In this document: positions 1-7,369 of the stretch, piece after piece
Layout: every line of letters starts with the position of its first letter
Numbering within the stretch: position 1 is the first letter of the stretch
Source of the DNA: CALXCT01 sp964422185
GTDB lineage: Bacteria; Bacillota; Clostridia; Oscillospirales; Oscillospiraceae
Assembly (NCBI GenBank): GCA_964422185.1
Contig: CAYRAG010000038.1
Coordinates: 1-18,580, forward strand
Length of the DNA stretch: 18,580 nucleotides
Direction: 5' to 3'
Translations under genes and position numbers: made by a program
The notes under the pieces: generated by a model
Told to the model about the DNA's origin: nothing
Databases searched by the model: none
The model's input: the letters and a program-made list of their open reading frames with translations, nothing else

Positions 1-50
1 TACTTGCGTGGCGGTGCCGCGTGAAAAACGATTCGGAGGAGGTGTTTGGT

Positions 51-323
51 TTGCCGAATGTGAAGTCTGCCAAAAAGCGTGTTCTGGTAAACGAGACCAA
101 AGCCAGACAGAACAAGATGGCGAAGTCCGCGCTGAAGACAACCCTGAAGAAGTTTGACGCCGCGGTGGCTGATGGCAACCGCAGCGAGGCCGATATCGCT
201 TACAAAGTTGCGGTCAAGGCGGTGGATAAGGCGGCTGACCGGGGTCTGATTCACAGGAACAATGCCGCGAACAAGAAGAGCGCCATGACCCTGAAGCTCA
301 ACGCGATGCAGGAAGAGGAATAA
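51..323 (+). CDS. rpsT: 30S ribosomal protein S20
   Basis: S20 binds 16S rRNA early in assembly of the small ribosomal subunit. The 90-residue product opens PNVKSAKKRVLVNE, the typical S20 start, and is rich in Lys, Arg and Ala throughout, including the RNIAANKK-like segment near residue 74 (here RNNAANKK). The length matches the family. The start is taken as TTG at 51: GGAGGAGG at 35-42 lies 8 bases upstream, and the protein then begins where S20 proteins begin. An in-frame GTG at 21 would add ten residues foreign to the family. The gene stands alone and is followed at once by terminator hairpins. Identification is by sequence recognition and is firm. Confidence 0.96.
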   Translation: MPNVKSAKKRVLVNETKARQNKMAKSALKTTLKKFDAAVADGNRSEADIAYKVAVKAVDKAADRGLIHRNNAANKKSAMTLKLNAMQEEE

Positions 324-330
324 CTGTAGG

Positions 331-350
331 GCGGGGGGAGCCCCGCTTTT
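331..350 (+). terminator. Intrinsic terminator of rpsT
   Basis: GCGGGG (331-336) pairs with CCCCGC (341-346) around a GGAG loop and is followed by TTTT. It lies 8 bases after the rpsT stop. The stem is strong but the T tract is short. Confidence 0.7.
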
Positions 351-351
351 G

Positions 352-382
352 CCGCCGTACCTGCCGTTCCGGCGTACGGCGG
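352..382. repeat. Inverted repeat, second hairpin after rpsT
   Basis: CCGCCGTAC (352-360) is perfectly complementary to GTACGGCGG (374-382), separated by 13 bases, and is followed by TTTCCCGTTTT. It may act as a backup terminator or a 3' end stabiliser for the rpsT transcript. It could compete with the preceding hairpin only through the few bases between them. Confidence 0.5.
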
Positions 383-447
383 TTTCCCGTTTTCCCGCGG
401 ACAGGCCGTCTCGCGATCCCAGATCCGTCTGTCCGGGCTGTTCGATC

Positions 448-479
448 AAAAAAACCGTCTGCGGTGCAGACGGTTTTTT
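448..479. terminator. Bidirectional intrinsic terminator
   Basis: CCGTCTGC (455-462) pairs with GCAGACGG (466-473) around a GGT loop. The stem is flanked by A7 on the left and T6 on the right, so it gives a hairpin with a U tract when read from either strand. It sits between the convergent rpsT and helicase-loader genes and probably stops both. Confidence 0.88.
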
Positions 480-514
480 GCTTTTTCCCGCTCCGCGGGG
501 AAGAGAGGCACGGC

Positions 515-1507
515 TCACAGCCGCTGTTTGAGCAGCCGGATGTCCTCGCCGTAAAAATGGAGAACCATGTACTCCCCCGTCAGGCGGGAGACGATCTGCG
601 GGGTGTAGCGCTGCCGCAGATCCTCCACGGACAGGCTGGTGGAGATCACGGTGCGTGCCCCGGCGGTGAGCCGGGTGTTCACCAGCTGGTAGAGGGCGGA
701 CTGGACGAACGGCGTGGTCATCTCGCTGCCCAGGTCGTCCAGCACCAGCAGGTCGCAGACGAGGTAGCGCCGGGTCTCATCCCGGCCGTCCTCCTGCTCC
801 CGGGAGAACTTCTGCGTCTCAAACCGTGCGAAAGTGTCCACCGCGGTGTCGTAGACCACCGAGTGGCCGCTCTCGGCCACCACCCGGGCGATGCAGGTGG
901 ACAGGAAAGTCTTGCCCAGCCCGGTGCCGCCGCTGAGCAGCAGGTTGTTGCAGGTAAACCGCCCGAACTTCTCCGCGTAGTTCAGGCAGACCTCGTAGAC
1001 CAGCTCCATGTTCTCCCGGGGCGAGACGCCCATCACGGGGTGGGGCTGGGTGCTGTAGTAGTCCAGGCTGAAAGTGTCGAAAGACTGATCCCCCAGAGGG
1101 AGCAGACTGGACAGCTCCCTGACCTGCTCCTGCGTGCACAGATCCTGCAGGCAGCTGCACATCCGGGCGCCGCGCCAGCCGGTGTCCCCGCAGTAGGGGC
1201 AGGCGGGCCTGTCGTCCAGGATGTCCGGGGGGTAGCCGGCCTCCTGGAGCAGCCGGGAGCGCTCCCGCTGGAGCGCCAGGTTATGATCCCGGATCTCCTG
1301 GATGCCGGGGGCCGGATCCGTGCCGTCCCGGAGAGAGGCGCTGACGATGTCCACGATCGTGTGGCGCAGCTCCCGGTCGATCTCCTCCACCCGGGGGCAG
1401 CGCGCATAGACCCGGGTACGCAGCTGCTCCTGCTCGGCGGCTCTGCGTCTGCGCCGCTCCTCCAGCCGTGCGGTGGCGCGGTGGAGCACCGCGCTGTCAT
1501 AGGCCAT
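515..1507 (-). CDS. DnaI/DnaC-type replicative helicase loader ATPase
   Basis: This is an AAA+ ATPase of the family that loads the replicative helicase onto DNA. The 330-residue product has an N-terminal region rich in charged helices. It then has a zinc-type cysteine cluster (CPYCGDTGW at 103-111, CSC at 117-119), as in DnaI proteins, where this part contacts the helicase. Walker A is GGTGLGKT (193-200), Walker B is LLVLDDLG (253-260), a sensor-I-like VISTS lies near 287, and a conserved Arg lies in SRLTGEY near 308. The start ATG lies 3 bases after the stop of the upstream DnaD-domain gene, with AAGGAGGGG before it, so the two are co-translated in one operon. A phage-derived paralogue is possible, but composition matches the host. 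Confidence 0.88.
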   Translation of the reverse strand: MAYDSAVLHRATARLEERRRRRAAEQEQLRTRVYARCPRVEEIDRELRHTIVDIVSASLRDGTDPAPGIQEIRDHNLALQRERSRLLQEAGYPPDILDDRPACPYCGDTGWRGARMCSCLQDLCTQEQVRELSSLLPLGDQSFDTFSLDYYSTQPHPVMGVSPRENMELVYEVCLNYAEKFGRFTCNNLLLSGGTGLGKTFLSTCIARVVAESGHSVVYDTAVDTFARFETQKFSREQEDGRDETRRYLVCDLLVLDDLGSEMTTPFVQSALYQLVNTRLTAGARTVISTSLSVEDLRQRYTPQIVSRLTGEYMVLHFYGEDIRLLKQRL

Positions 1508-1510
1508 CTC

Positions 1511-2455
1511 TCACCCCTCCTTGTCCGGATTGTTCTGATGGATCAGGCGGCGCATGTGCTCCACGCTGGACTGAACCTCGTCCGCTTTCGGCTCGTGGAT
1601 GGCGCCCGGCTGTTTTCCGGACGCACCGCGCCGGGGATAGTCCGAGTCGGAGGCGTTGACCGCCGCCACGGTGTGCAGCCCTTTCTCGTGCCAGCGGCGG
1701 AGGATGCCGTTCATGTAGTTCCAGTCCAGCACGCCTTTCTTCATCACGGTCTTCTCATAGGCGAGGGTCAGGGCGTCGTTGTCAAAGCCCTGCTCAATCC
1801 AGGCGTCCATGTATTTCCGCTCCCGATCCACCGGGACGCGGCCCTGCATGCCCAGCAGGGCGAGCACCTCCTGCTCCCGCTCCTCCAGCATGGACAGTTT
1901 CCTCAGGTACTCCTCCGCCGCCTCCGCCGTGGTGACGCCCTGGCGGTGCCAGCGGTAGGCCTCCTGCCGGATCTGCGCCATGCGGGGGCGGCGCTCGGCG
2001 CCGTATTTCTTCTGGAACTGCTGCACGGTCCAGGTGGTCAGAAGCAATATCACCTCGGCCGGCAGATCCAGATAGTCGTAGAGGGAAAACAGAATCTTCA
2101 GATCCGCGGTGGACATCAGCTTCCCCAGCCGCCGCTCCATCTCCCGGGTCAGGCCGGCGAACACGGGGTCGGACTCCAGCTCGCGGGTCAGGTCGGCCGT
2201 GGTGTACTCCGGAACCGTGTCCGGCTCCGGCTTTGTCTCGGGCACCGGGCGCTGATCGTCCTGGGCAAGGCCGATCTGCAGCAGCCGGTCAAAGGCGGCG
2301 GCCCGGCGGTCCTCCGTCCAGCCGAGAGACGCGGCCTGGCTGCCCCGGAGCAGATGCAGGTACAGCAGGGCGGCATCCCCGTCCCCCAGCTGGAGCAGGC
2401 GGTCCGCCGCCTGGCCGGTCATGGACAGGACGCCGCCTGGAAATTCGGATTTCAA
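1511..2455 (-). CDS. DnaD-domain replication initiation protein
   Basis: DnaD/DnaB-type proteins bridge DNA remodelling and helicase loading at replication start or restart in Firmicutes. The 314-residue product has an N-terminal segment (about 1-66) resembling the winged-helix part. A first DnaB_2/DnaD domain spans about 84-185 and includes LKILFSLYDYLDLP. A second spans about 207-262 and ends in the family signature around WNYMNGILRRWHEKG. The tail from about 263 looks disordered. The start is TTG at 2455, with GAGGGGG about 9 bases upstream; an internal ATG at codon 12 would cut the N-terminal domain. It is the first gene of the operon with the helicase loader, whose job it presumably shares. 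Confidence 0.88.
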   Translation of the reverse strand: MKSEFPGGVLSMTGQAADRLLQLGDGDAALLYLHLLRGSQAASLGWTEDRRAAAFDRLLQIGLAQDDQRPVPETKPEPDTVPEYTTADLTRELESDPVFAGLTREMERRLGKLMSTADLKILFSLYDYLDLPAEVILLLTTWTVQQFQKKYGAERRPRMAQIRQEAYRWHRQGVTTAEAAEEYLRKLSMLEEREQEVLALLGMQGRVPVDRERKYMDAWIEQGFDNDALTLAYEKTVMKKGVLDWNYMNGILRRWHEKGLHTVAAVNASDSDYPRRGASGKQPGAIHEPKADEVQSSVEHMRRLIHQNNPDKEG

Positions 2456-2493
2456 AACAGGATGCCCCCTCTCCCGGGAAAATGGTACCTGCT

Positions 2494-2522
2494 ATTATAC
2501 ACAAAAAGCGGGGAAACGCCAA
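2494..2522 (-). promoter_or_regulatory. Sigma-A-type promoter of the dnaD-like/helicase-loader operon
   Basis: On the minus strand TTGGCG (2517-2522) and TATAAT (2494-2499) are separated by exactly 17 bases. The -10 box lies about 40 bases upstream of the TTG start at 2455. Both boxes fit the housekeeping consensus closely. Confidence 0.85.
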
Positions 2523-2607
2523 CGGGTTTTTTCCGGCGGACGGACGGACGCCGGAGGGCAATCCCCCGGAAAAATGCGGAATTTGCAGAATATTCACGAA
2601 TCCTTTC

Positions 2608-2636
2608 TTTTTCTTTTCCCGGACAGGTGGTATAAT
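2608..2636 (+). promoter_or_regulatory. Promoter of the zapA operon
   Basis: A perfect TATAAT -10 box lies at 2631-2636. The -35 region 17 bases upstream (TTTTTC, 2608-2613) is poor, in a T-rich tract. Transcription would start near 2643 and give a leader of about 148 bases before zapA. It diverges from the promoter at 2494-2522, about 90 bases away. Confidence 0.7.
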
Positions 2637-2642
2637 GTGCCG

Positions 2643-2790
2643 ATCATGGAATTTTTCCGGGCGCCGGATGGAGGCGCAAAGTCCGGAACGCGCGCAATGG
2701 CGCCGGACGCACGGATCTTCAGGGCGAAGAAAGGAGGAACGGCTCTTCTCCCGCGCCGGGGGCGGTGTGGGTTCCTGAGCCGGACAGGTT
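2643..2790 (+). promoter_or_regulatory. Structured zapA leader carrying repeated element, copy 1
   Basis: This untranslated leader holds AGAAAGGAGGAACGGCTC at 2728-2745, identical over 18 bases to 10965-10982 before the GH13 gene. It has a 5-bp hairpin with 5-base loop (TCTTC 2716-2720 / GAAGA 2726-2730). GGAG (2733-2736) may then pair with CTCC (2748-2751), CGCC (2754-2757) with GGCG (2761-2764), and GGTT (2770-2773) with AGCC (2778-2781), including one G-U pair. The GGAGG has no start codon within 20 bases, and zapA itself is preceded only by a weak ACAGG. An in-frame stop at 2776-2778 rules out a longer ZapA. A regulatory RNA role is inference. Confidence 0.5.
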
Positions 2791-3108
2791 ATGAAAAACA
2801 GGATTACCGTGACCATCGCAGACCACGAGTACACACTGGTGGCCGAGGAGGACGAGGCCTACATCCGGAAAGTCGCCTCCTTTGTGGACGAGCAGGTCAG
2901 CCAGGTGCTGGCCGGCGGGAAGATCTCCATCAGCGACGCGGCCGTTCTCGCCGCGGTCAATATCGCGGATCTGTACTGCAAGGAGCAGGCGGCCGGGGAG
3001 AATCTGCGCCGCCAGGTGCTGGAGAACAGCGAGGAGATCAAAAAGCTGGAGTCGGAGCTGTCGGACGCCAAACGGGAGATCTTCAAGCTCCAGAACCGCA
3101 AGCAGTAA
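2791..3108 (+). CDS. zapA: Cell division protein ZapA
   Basis: ZapA binds and bundles FtsZ filaments at the division ring. The 105-residue product begins MKNRITVTIADHEYTLVAEE, the typical ZapA beta-strand start, followed by an IRKVASFVDEQV-type helix. It then has a long C-terminal coiled coil (about 62-105, rich in Glu, Lys and Leu) through which the family dimerises. The length fits the Firmicute form. ATG at 2791 is fixed by the homologous N-terminus and by a stop just upstream in frame. Its ribosome binding site is weak, and the strong GGAGG lies about 54 bases upstream inside a structured leader. It is the first gene of the run leading to the U32 protein and the mre genes. Confidence 0.93.
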   Translation: MKNRITVTIADHEYTLVAEEDEAYIRKVASFVDEQVSQVLAGGKISISDAAVLAAVNIADLYCKEQAAGENLRRQVLENSEEIKKLESELSDAKREIFKLQNRKQ

Positions 3109-3297
3109 GCGCCCCCTGAAACACGGGGAGACAGGCAGTCGCCGCGGGAGACCGGTGTCCCGGGAGGCGGATCCCGTCCGCCCTTTGGGATGGCGCCCGG
3201 CTCCCCGGTTCGTCACGCGATGGCGTGACGGGATTTGCCCAGCCACACGCGGGCGGGACGGGCCCCTTCGCCCCCGCCCTGTTCAGGAGGATGCCTG
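3109..3297 (+). other. Structured intergenic region between zapA and the U32 gene
   Basis: No gene is seen in these 189 bases. They hold several perfect hairpins: GGCGGA (3166-3171) / TCCGCC (3177-3182), CGTCACGC (3211-3218) / GCGTGACG (3223-3230) with a GATG loop, and GGGCGGG (3251-3257) / CCCGCCC (3273-3279). AGGAGG at 3285-3290 serves the U32 gene. No T tract follows any stem, so they are not ordinary terminators, and no promoter was recognised. They may control readthrough, RNA processing or translation. Confidence 0.5.
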
Positions 3298-5382
3298 ATG
3301 TTGGAACTGTTAGCGCCCGCGGGTTCCCCGGAGGCGGTGAGAGCCGCCGTCCAGGCGGGAGCCGACGCGGTCTATCTGGGATACGGATCATGCAACGCCC
3401 GCCGCAACGCGAAAAACTTCTCCGTGGATGAGTTTGCGCAGGCGGTTTCTTACTGTCACCTGCGGGGGGTCAAAGTCTATCTCACCCTCAACACCCTGGC
3501 CACGGACCGGGAGCTGCCCGAGGCCGCGCAGATGGCGGCGGAGGCGAGCCGTGCGGGGGCGGACGCGGTGCTTGTCCAGGACATGGGCATTTTGCGCATG
3601 CTGCGCCAGACGGTGCCGGATCTGCCGGTGCACGCGTCCACCCAGATGACCATTCACACCCTGGACGGGGTGAAGGCGGCCGCGGATCTGGGGATGACCC
3701 GGGTGGTGCTGGCGCGGGAGCTGAGCCGGAAGCAGCTGGAGTACATCTGTCTCCGTGCGCCCATTGAGGTGGAGGTCTTTGTCCACGGTGCGCTGTGCAT
3801 GTGCTGGTCCGGCCAGTGCTATCTCTCCTCGGTCATCGGGGGGCGCAGCGGCAACCGGGGTCTGTGCGCCCAGCCGTGCCGCCTGAAGTACGGCTGGGGG
3901 GATCAGGCGGACGAGTACCCCCTGTCCCTGAAAGATCTGTCCCTGGCCGGCCATCTGGAGGAGCTGCGGAAGATGGGGGTGGCCTGCGTCAAAATCGAGG
4001 GCCGGATGAAACGGCCGGAGTATGTGGGTCTGGTGACCTCCATCTACGCCCGGGCCATCCGGGAGCAGAAAGAGCCCACCCGGGAGGAGCTGCGGGAGCT
4101 GGAACAGGCGTTCTCCCGCCAGGGCTTCACGGACGGATACTACACCGGCCGTCTGGGGCCGGAGATGTTCGGCATCCGGGACGAGGCCTCGGACCCGAAA
4201 GAGCTGTTCGCCCGGGTGCGGGAGCAGTACCTGACGGAGGAGCCCCGGAAGGAGCCGGTGAAACTCTACGCCCTCATCCGCCAGGGCGAGCCGGCGCAGG
4301 TGGCGGCGGAGGACCGGGAGGGCCGGGTGGCGGCCGCCTCGGGCGCCGTGCCGGAGAAGGCGGATCATGTGGAGCTCACCGCGGAGGTGGTGGAGCGCCA
4401 GATCAGCCGCACCGGCGGCACGCCCTACGCCTGCGCCCAGGCGCTGGTTCATGTGGATAAGGGGCTCGCGCTGTCCCTCTCGGATCTGAACGCCCTGCGG
4501 CGCCAGGTGCTGGACGACCTGTCCGCCCAGCGCGTCACACCGCCGCAGCGCCGGCTGGAGCCGTTCCACCCCGGCGTGCGGTATGAAAACCGCCGGGAGA
4601 AGCCGGAGCTGACGGTCTCCCTGCGGCGTGCGGATCAGCTCAGCCGGGATCTGCTGCAGCTGAAACCCGCGATGATCTACCTGCCTGTGGAGGAGGCCAT
4701 TGCCCACCGGGATCGGGTGAATCTGGCCCTGAGCGCCGGGGTTCCCCTGGCGCTGGCCATGCCCCGGGCGGCCTTTGACGAGGAGATGGACACCCTGAAG
4801 TCCGGGGCGGCGGAGCTGCTGGATCTGGGCGTGACGGACGCCCTGGTGGGCACCTGGGACGCCGCGTCCGCGGCGGGCCGCTGGGGCTTCCGCCTGCGGG
4901 GGGACTACGGCCTGGGGGTGTACAACAGCCAGAGCATGAAAGAGCTCAAGCGGCTGGGGTTCGTGTCCGCCACGGTCTCCTTTGAGCTGAAGCTGGCGCA
5001 GATCCGGGATATCTCCAAGCCCATCGACACGGAGATGCTCATCTACGGGCGCCTGCCCCTCATGCTCACCCAGAACTGCATCGTGAAAAACCACAGCGGG
5101 CGGTGCACCTGCGAGAATGTCAACCGGCTCACAGACCGGAAAGGCGCCCAGTTCCCGGTGGTCAAGGCGTACGGGTGCCGCAACGAGATCCTCAACTCCC
5201 GAAAGCTGTTTCTGGCGGATAAGCAGAAAGACTACCGCCGGATCGGCCTGTGGGCCGGGCGGCTGCACTTCACCACGGAGAACGCCAGGGAGTGCGTCCA
5301 GGTCGCGGAGCGCTATCTGGACCGGGGCCCCTACGAGCCCAACGACATCACCCGGGGTCTGTACTACCGGGATGTGGAATAG
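3298..5382 (+). CDS. U32-family peptidase / RlhA-like RNA hydroxylation protein
   Basis: U32 proteins were first called collagenases, but characterised members such as RlhA and TrhP act in RNA hydroxylation. The 694-residue product opens MLELLAPAGSPEAVRAAVQA and GADAVYLG, the U32 signature. It has a cysteine-rich core, HGALCMCWSGQC (164-174) and GNRGLCAQPCR (185-195), then KIEGRMKRPEYV (232-243). The C-terminal half, with PFHPGVRYENRR and a late CIVKN..RCTC cluster, fits the long two-domain form (U32 plus the DUF3656-like part). ATG at 3298 is set by AGGAGG 7 bases upstream; an earlier in-frame start at 3235 would add unrelated residues. It lies 15 bases before dut. Which RNA or protein it acts on cannot be told from sequence. 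Confidence 0.87.
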   Translation: MLELLAPAGSPEAVRAAVQAGADAVYLGYGSCNARRNAKNFSVDEFAQAVSYCHLRGVKVYLTLNTLATDRELPEAAQMAAEASRAGADAVLVQDMGILRMLRQTVPDLPVHASTQMTIHTLDGVKAAADLGMTRVVLARELSRKQLEYICLRAPIEVEVFVHGALCMCWSGQCYLSSVIGGRSGNRGLCAQPCRLKYGWGDQADEYPLSLKDLSLAGHLEELRKMGVACVKIEGRMKRPEYVGLVTSIYARAIREQKEPTREELRELEQAFSRQGFTDGYYTGRLGPEMFGIRDEASDPKELFARVREQYLTEEPRKEPVKLYALIRQGEPAQVAAEDREGRVAAASGAVPEKADHVELTAEVVERQISRTGGTPYACAQALVHVDKGLALSLSDLNALRRQVLDDLSAQRVTPPQRRLEPFHPGVRYENRREKPELTVSLRRADQLSRDLLQLKPAMIYLPVEEAIAHRDRVNLALSAGVPLALAMPRAAFDEEMDTLKSGAAELLDLGVTDALVGTWDAASAAGRWGFRLRGDYGLGVYNSQSMKELKRLGFVSATVSFELKLAQIRDISKPIDTEMLIYGRLPLMLTQNCIVKNHSGRCTCENVNRLTDRKGAQFPVVKAYGCRNEILNSRKLFLADKQKDYRRIGLWAGRLHFTTENARECVQVAERYLDRGPYEPNDITRGLYYRDVE

Positions 5383-5397
5383 AGAGGAAACACAGAG

Positions 5398-5850
5398 ATG
5401 CAACTGAAAGTCAAGGCGGTCTCCCCGAAGATCGGGCGGGAGATCCCCGCGCCGTTCTACGCCAGCGCGGGCGCGGCGGCCATGGATCTCCACGCGTGCG
5501 TGGACGCCCCGGTGACGATCCCCGCCGGCGGGCGGGTCACGGTGCCCACGGGCATCGCCATCGCCCTGCCCTCCGCGGACTATGTGGCGCTGATTTTCGC
5601 CCGCAGCGGACTGGGCATCAAATACGGGGTGGCGCCCGCCAACTGCGTGGGCGTCGTGGACAGCGACTACCGGGGCGAGGTCATGGTGGGCCTGCACAAC
5701 GCCGGCGCGGAGGACTACACCGTCCAGCCCGGGGACCGCATCGCCCAGATGATGATCGTGCCGGTGGTCCAGGCGGAGATCACCCTGGCGGACGAGCTGG
5801 ACGAGACCGCCCGGGGGGCCGGCGGGTTCGGCTCCACCGGCAGGGCGTAG
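5398..5850 (+). CDS. dut: dUTP diphosphatase (dUTPase)
   Basis: dUTPase hydrolyses dUTP to dUMP and diphosphate, keeping uracil out of DNA and feeding dTMP synthesis. The 150-residue product has all five motifs of the trimeric family in order: AGAAAMDL (24-31), ARSGLG (68-73), GVVDSDYRGE (85-94, with the catalytic-site Asp), PGDRIAQ (111-117) and RGAGGFGSTG (139-148), which closes over the nucleotide. The length is standard. It follows the U32 gene by 15 bases, with AGAGAGGAAA as a modest ribosome binding site, so it is part of the same transcript. With Maf downstream it suggests a nucleotide-pool cleaning function within the run. Confidence 0.95.
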   Translation: MQLKVKAVSPKIGREIPAPFYASAGAAAMDLHACVDAPVTIPAGGRVTVPTGIAIALPSADYVALIFARSGLGIKYGVAPANCVGVVDSDYRGEVMVGLHNAGAEDYTVQPGDRIAQMMIVPVVQAEITLADELDETARGAGGFGSTGRA

Positions 5851-5890
5851 ATGGCAGGTTCCATCTTCCATACAAGGAGGGGATGACCCC

Positions 5891-6742
5891 GTGTTTGGAC
5901 GGTTCGGGAAAAAGAAAGCGGAGAAAGCGCCGCGGGAGAACCCCGCCCCGCAGGAGAGCGGCTCGGAGGAGAGCCGGGCTTTCGCGGCGGACTTTCTGCC
6001 GGAGGAGCTGGATATCCTCGCCGTCACGGGCGCCGGCGGCTTCGGGGCGGTTCCGCACGGCAGCGGCGAAGATCTGTGGATCGCCTCCATCTGGCTGACC
6101 GCCTGGATGGAGGAGGACAGCCCGGAGATCCACGAGGGCGAGGTGCGGCTGGAGACGCTGGCCAATGAGCAGCTGAAAGACTACCTCCACTCCAGGGTGC
6201 CGGGCGACTTTATCATCAAGTGCCGGGCTCGGGTATCCCGGGACGGCAGCCGGCTGCTGATGCTGACTCTGCCGGAGCCCGCGTTCGATCCGGATCTGAA
6301 AGCCATTCTGGAGCAGCAGAAAAAGCCTCAGACTTTCGAGGCGGAGGGGCTGGGCACTTTCACGCTCATCCGCACCGTAGGCTGGTTTGAGGCGGAGGTG
6401 GACTGGCTGGGCGCGCCCATCCAGCTGGACATCGACCGGTCTGAAAACCGGGACGATGCCGTGAGGCACGCCCAGGCGCTGGTTCAGGATCAGGAGAAAT
6501 GGGACCGCGCCCTGCGGGAGTACGCCGCCGGGAAGCTGCTGGAGCAGGCGCGTGCCTCGGACGGCGCATCGGCGCTCACGGCGGAGGAGTTTTACGCACG
6601 CCTGGAGCCGGAGTCCGTCCAGGTGACGGGGGACGGCAGATTCGAGTTCTGGTTTCATGACAGCGAGATGGTGCTGGAACAGGCCATCCGCGTCTCCGGC
6701 AGCCTGGAGAGCGGCCCGGACGACGCCGCCATGGAGGGGTAG
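5891..6742 (+). CDS. DUF2262-domain protein of unknown function
   Basis: The function is unknown. The 283-residue product starts with a basic, probably disordered stretch (about 1-30, GRFGKKKAEK). It then has a domain of about 110 residues (31-145). The C-terminal part (about 152-283) is recognised as DUF2262 by LGTFTL, WFEAEVDWLG near 165-174 and the final VSGSLESGPDDAAMEG. No signal peptide or membrane segment is visible, so it is probably cytoplasmic. GTG at 5891 follows AAGGAGGGG by about 8 bases. It sits between dut and maf on the same strand and is presumably co-transcribed, but the neighbours do not show its role. Composition is like that of the neighbours. Confidence 0.78.
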   Translation: MFGRFGKKKAEKAPRENPAPQESGSEESRAFAADFLPEELDILAVTGAGGFGAVPHGSGEDLWIASIWLTAWMEEDSPEIHEGEVRLETLANEQLKDYLHSRVPGDFIIKCRARVSRDGSRLLMLTLPEPAFDPDLKAILEQQKKPQTFEAEGLGTFTLIRTVGWFEAEVDWLGAPIQLDIDRSENRDDAVRHAQALVQDQEKWDRALREYAAGKLLEQARASDGASALTAEEFYARLEPESVQVTGDGRFEFWFHDSEMVLEQAIRVSGSLESGPDDAAMEG

Positions 6743-6775
6743 CCCAGATTTCAACAGCAGGACGGTGACGATACG

Positions 6776-7369
6776 GTGGAGATTATCCTCGCCTCGCAAT
6801 CCCCCCGGCGGCGGGAGCTGCTGGAGCGGATGGGTCTGGACTTCCGGGTGTTGGCGCCCCATGTGGACGAGCACATGCCCCGGGCCGCGGAGCCGGCGGA
6901 ACTGGTGGAGGCGCTCTCCCGCCGGAAGGCGGACGCCGCGGCGGCGCTGGCCGGCCCGGATCCCCTGATCATCGCGGCGGACACCGTGGTCTCCCTCGAC
7001 GGGGAGATTCTGGGCAAGCCCGGCTCCCCTGACGCCGCGGCCGCCATGCTCTCCCGGCTGTCCGGCCGGGAGCACCGGGTGTACACCGGCGTCACGGTGC
7101 GCCGCGGGGATCAGAGCACCACCTTTCACGAGACGGCGGAGGTGCGGTTCCGGCCCCTGACGGAGCGGGAGATCGCCGCCTATGTCGCCACCGGCGAGCC
7201 GCTGGACAAGGCGGGCTCGTACGGCTACCAGGGCACGGGCGCCCTGATGGTGGAGGGGATCACCGGGGACTACTACACCGTGGTGGGTCTGCCCCTGTGC
7301 CGGCTGGGTCAGGAGCTCAAACGCTTCGGCGTCGATCTGTTCACCGGGGAAGGAGTCGGGAGCGGTTGA
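6776..7369 (+). CDS. maf: Maf-type nucleoside triphosphate pyrophosphatase
   Basis: Maf proteins hydrolyse modified or canonical nucleoside triphosphates to the monophosphate and diphosphate, and overproduction blocks septation in Bacillus. The 197-residue product starts MEIILASQSPRRRELLERMG, the family signature with the phosphate-contacting Ser/Arg motif. It also has IIAADTVVSLDGEILGKP with the catalytic Asp and a C-terminal GSYGYQGTGALMVEGITGDY with GLPL. The YGYQG form suggests the YhdE-like dTTP/UTP type. The start is GTG at 6776, with only a weak CAGGACG upstream. Its stop overlaps the TTG start of mreC (TTGA), so the two are translationally coupled, a known linkage of maf with the mre genes. 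Confidence 0.92.
   Translation: MEIILASQSPRRRELLERMGLDFRVLAPHVDEHMPRAAEPAELVEALSRRKADAAAALAGPDPLIIAADTVVSLDGEILGKPGSPDAAAAMLSRLSGREHRVYTGVTVRRGDQSTTFHETAEVRFRPLTEREIAAYVATGEPLDKAGSYGYQGTGALMVEGITGDYYTVVGLPLCRLGQELKRFGVDLFTGEGVGSG

Noticed and set aside
464..2635. A 723-codon open frame on the + strand.
   Set aside because: It is antisense to the DnaD and helicase-loader genes, whose motifs are clear. High GC keeps the opposite strand free of stops, and its translation is low-complexity, rich in His, Gln, Gly and Leu.
2764..2793. A 9-codon GTG frame in the zapA leader that overlaps the zapA ATG in the form TTATGA.
   Set aside because: The strong GGAGG is too far upstream (about 27 bases) and copy 2 of the leader has no equivalent frame, so a leader peptide is not supported.
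5851..5886. A small open frame beginning at the ATG directly after the dut stop (11 residues) and ending in the DUF2262 ribosome binding site.
   Set aside because: It is too short to judge and has no ribosome binding site of its own beyond dut coding sequence; coupling is conceivable but unsupported.
3388..6165. A 925-codon open frame on the - strand.
   Set aside because: It lies opposite the U32, dut and DUF2262 genes and shows only GC-driven composition, with no domain or ribosome binding site.
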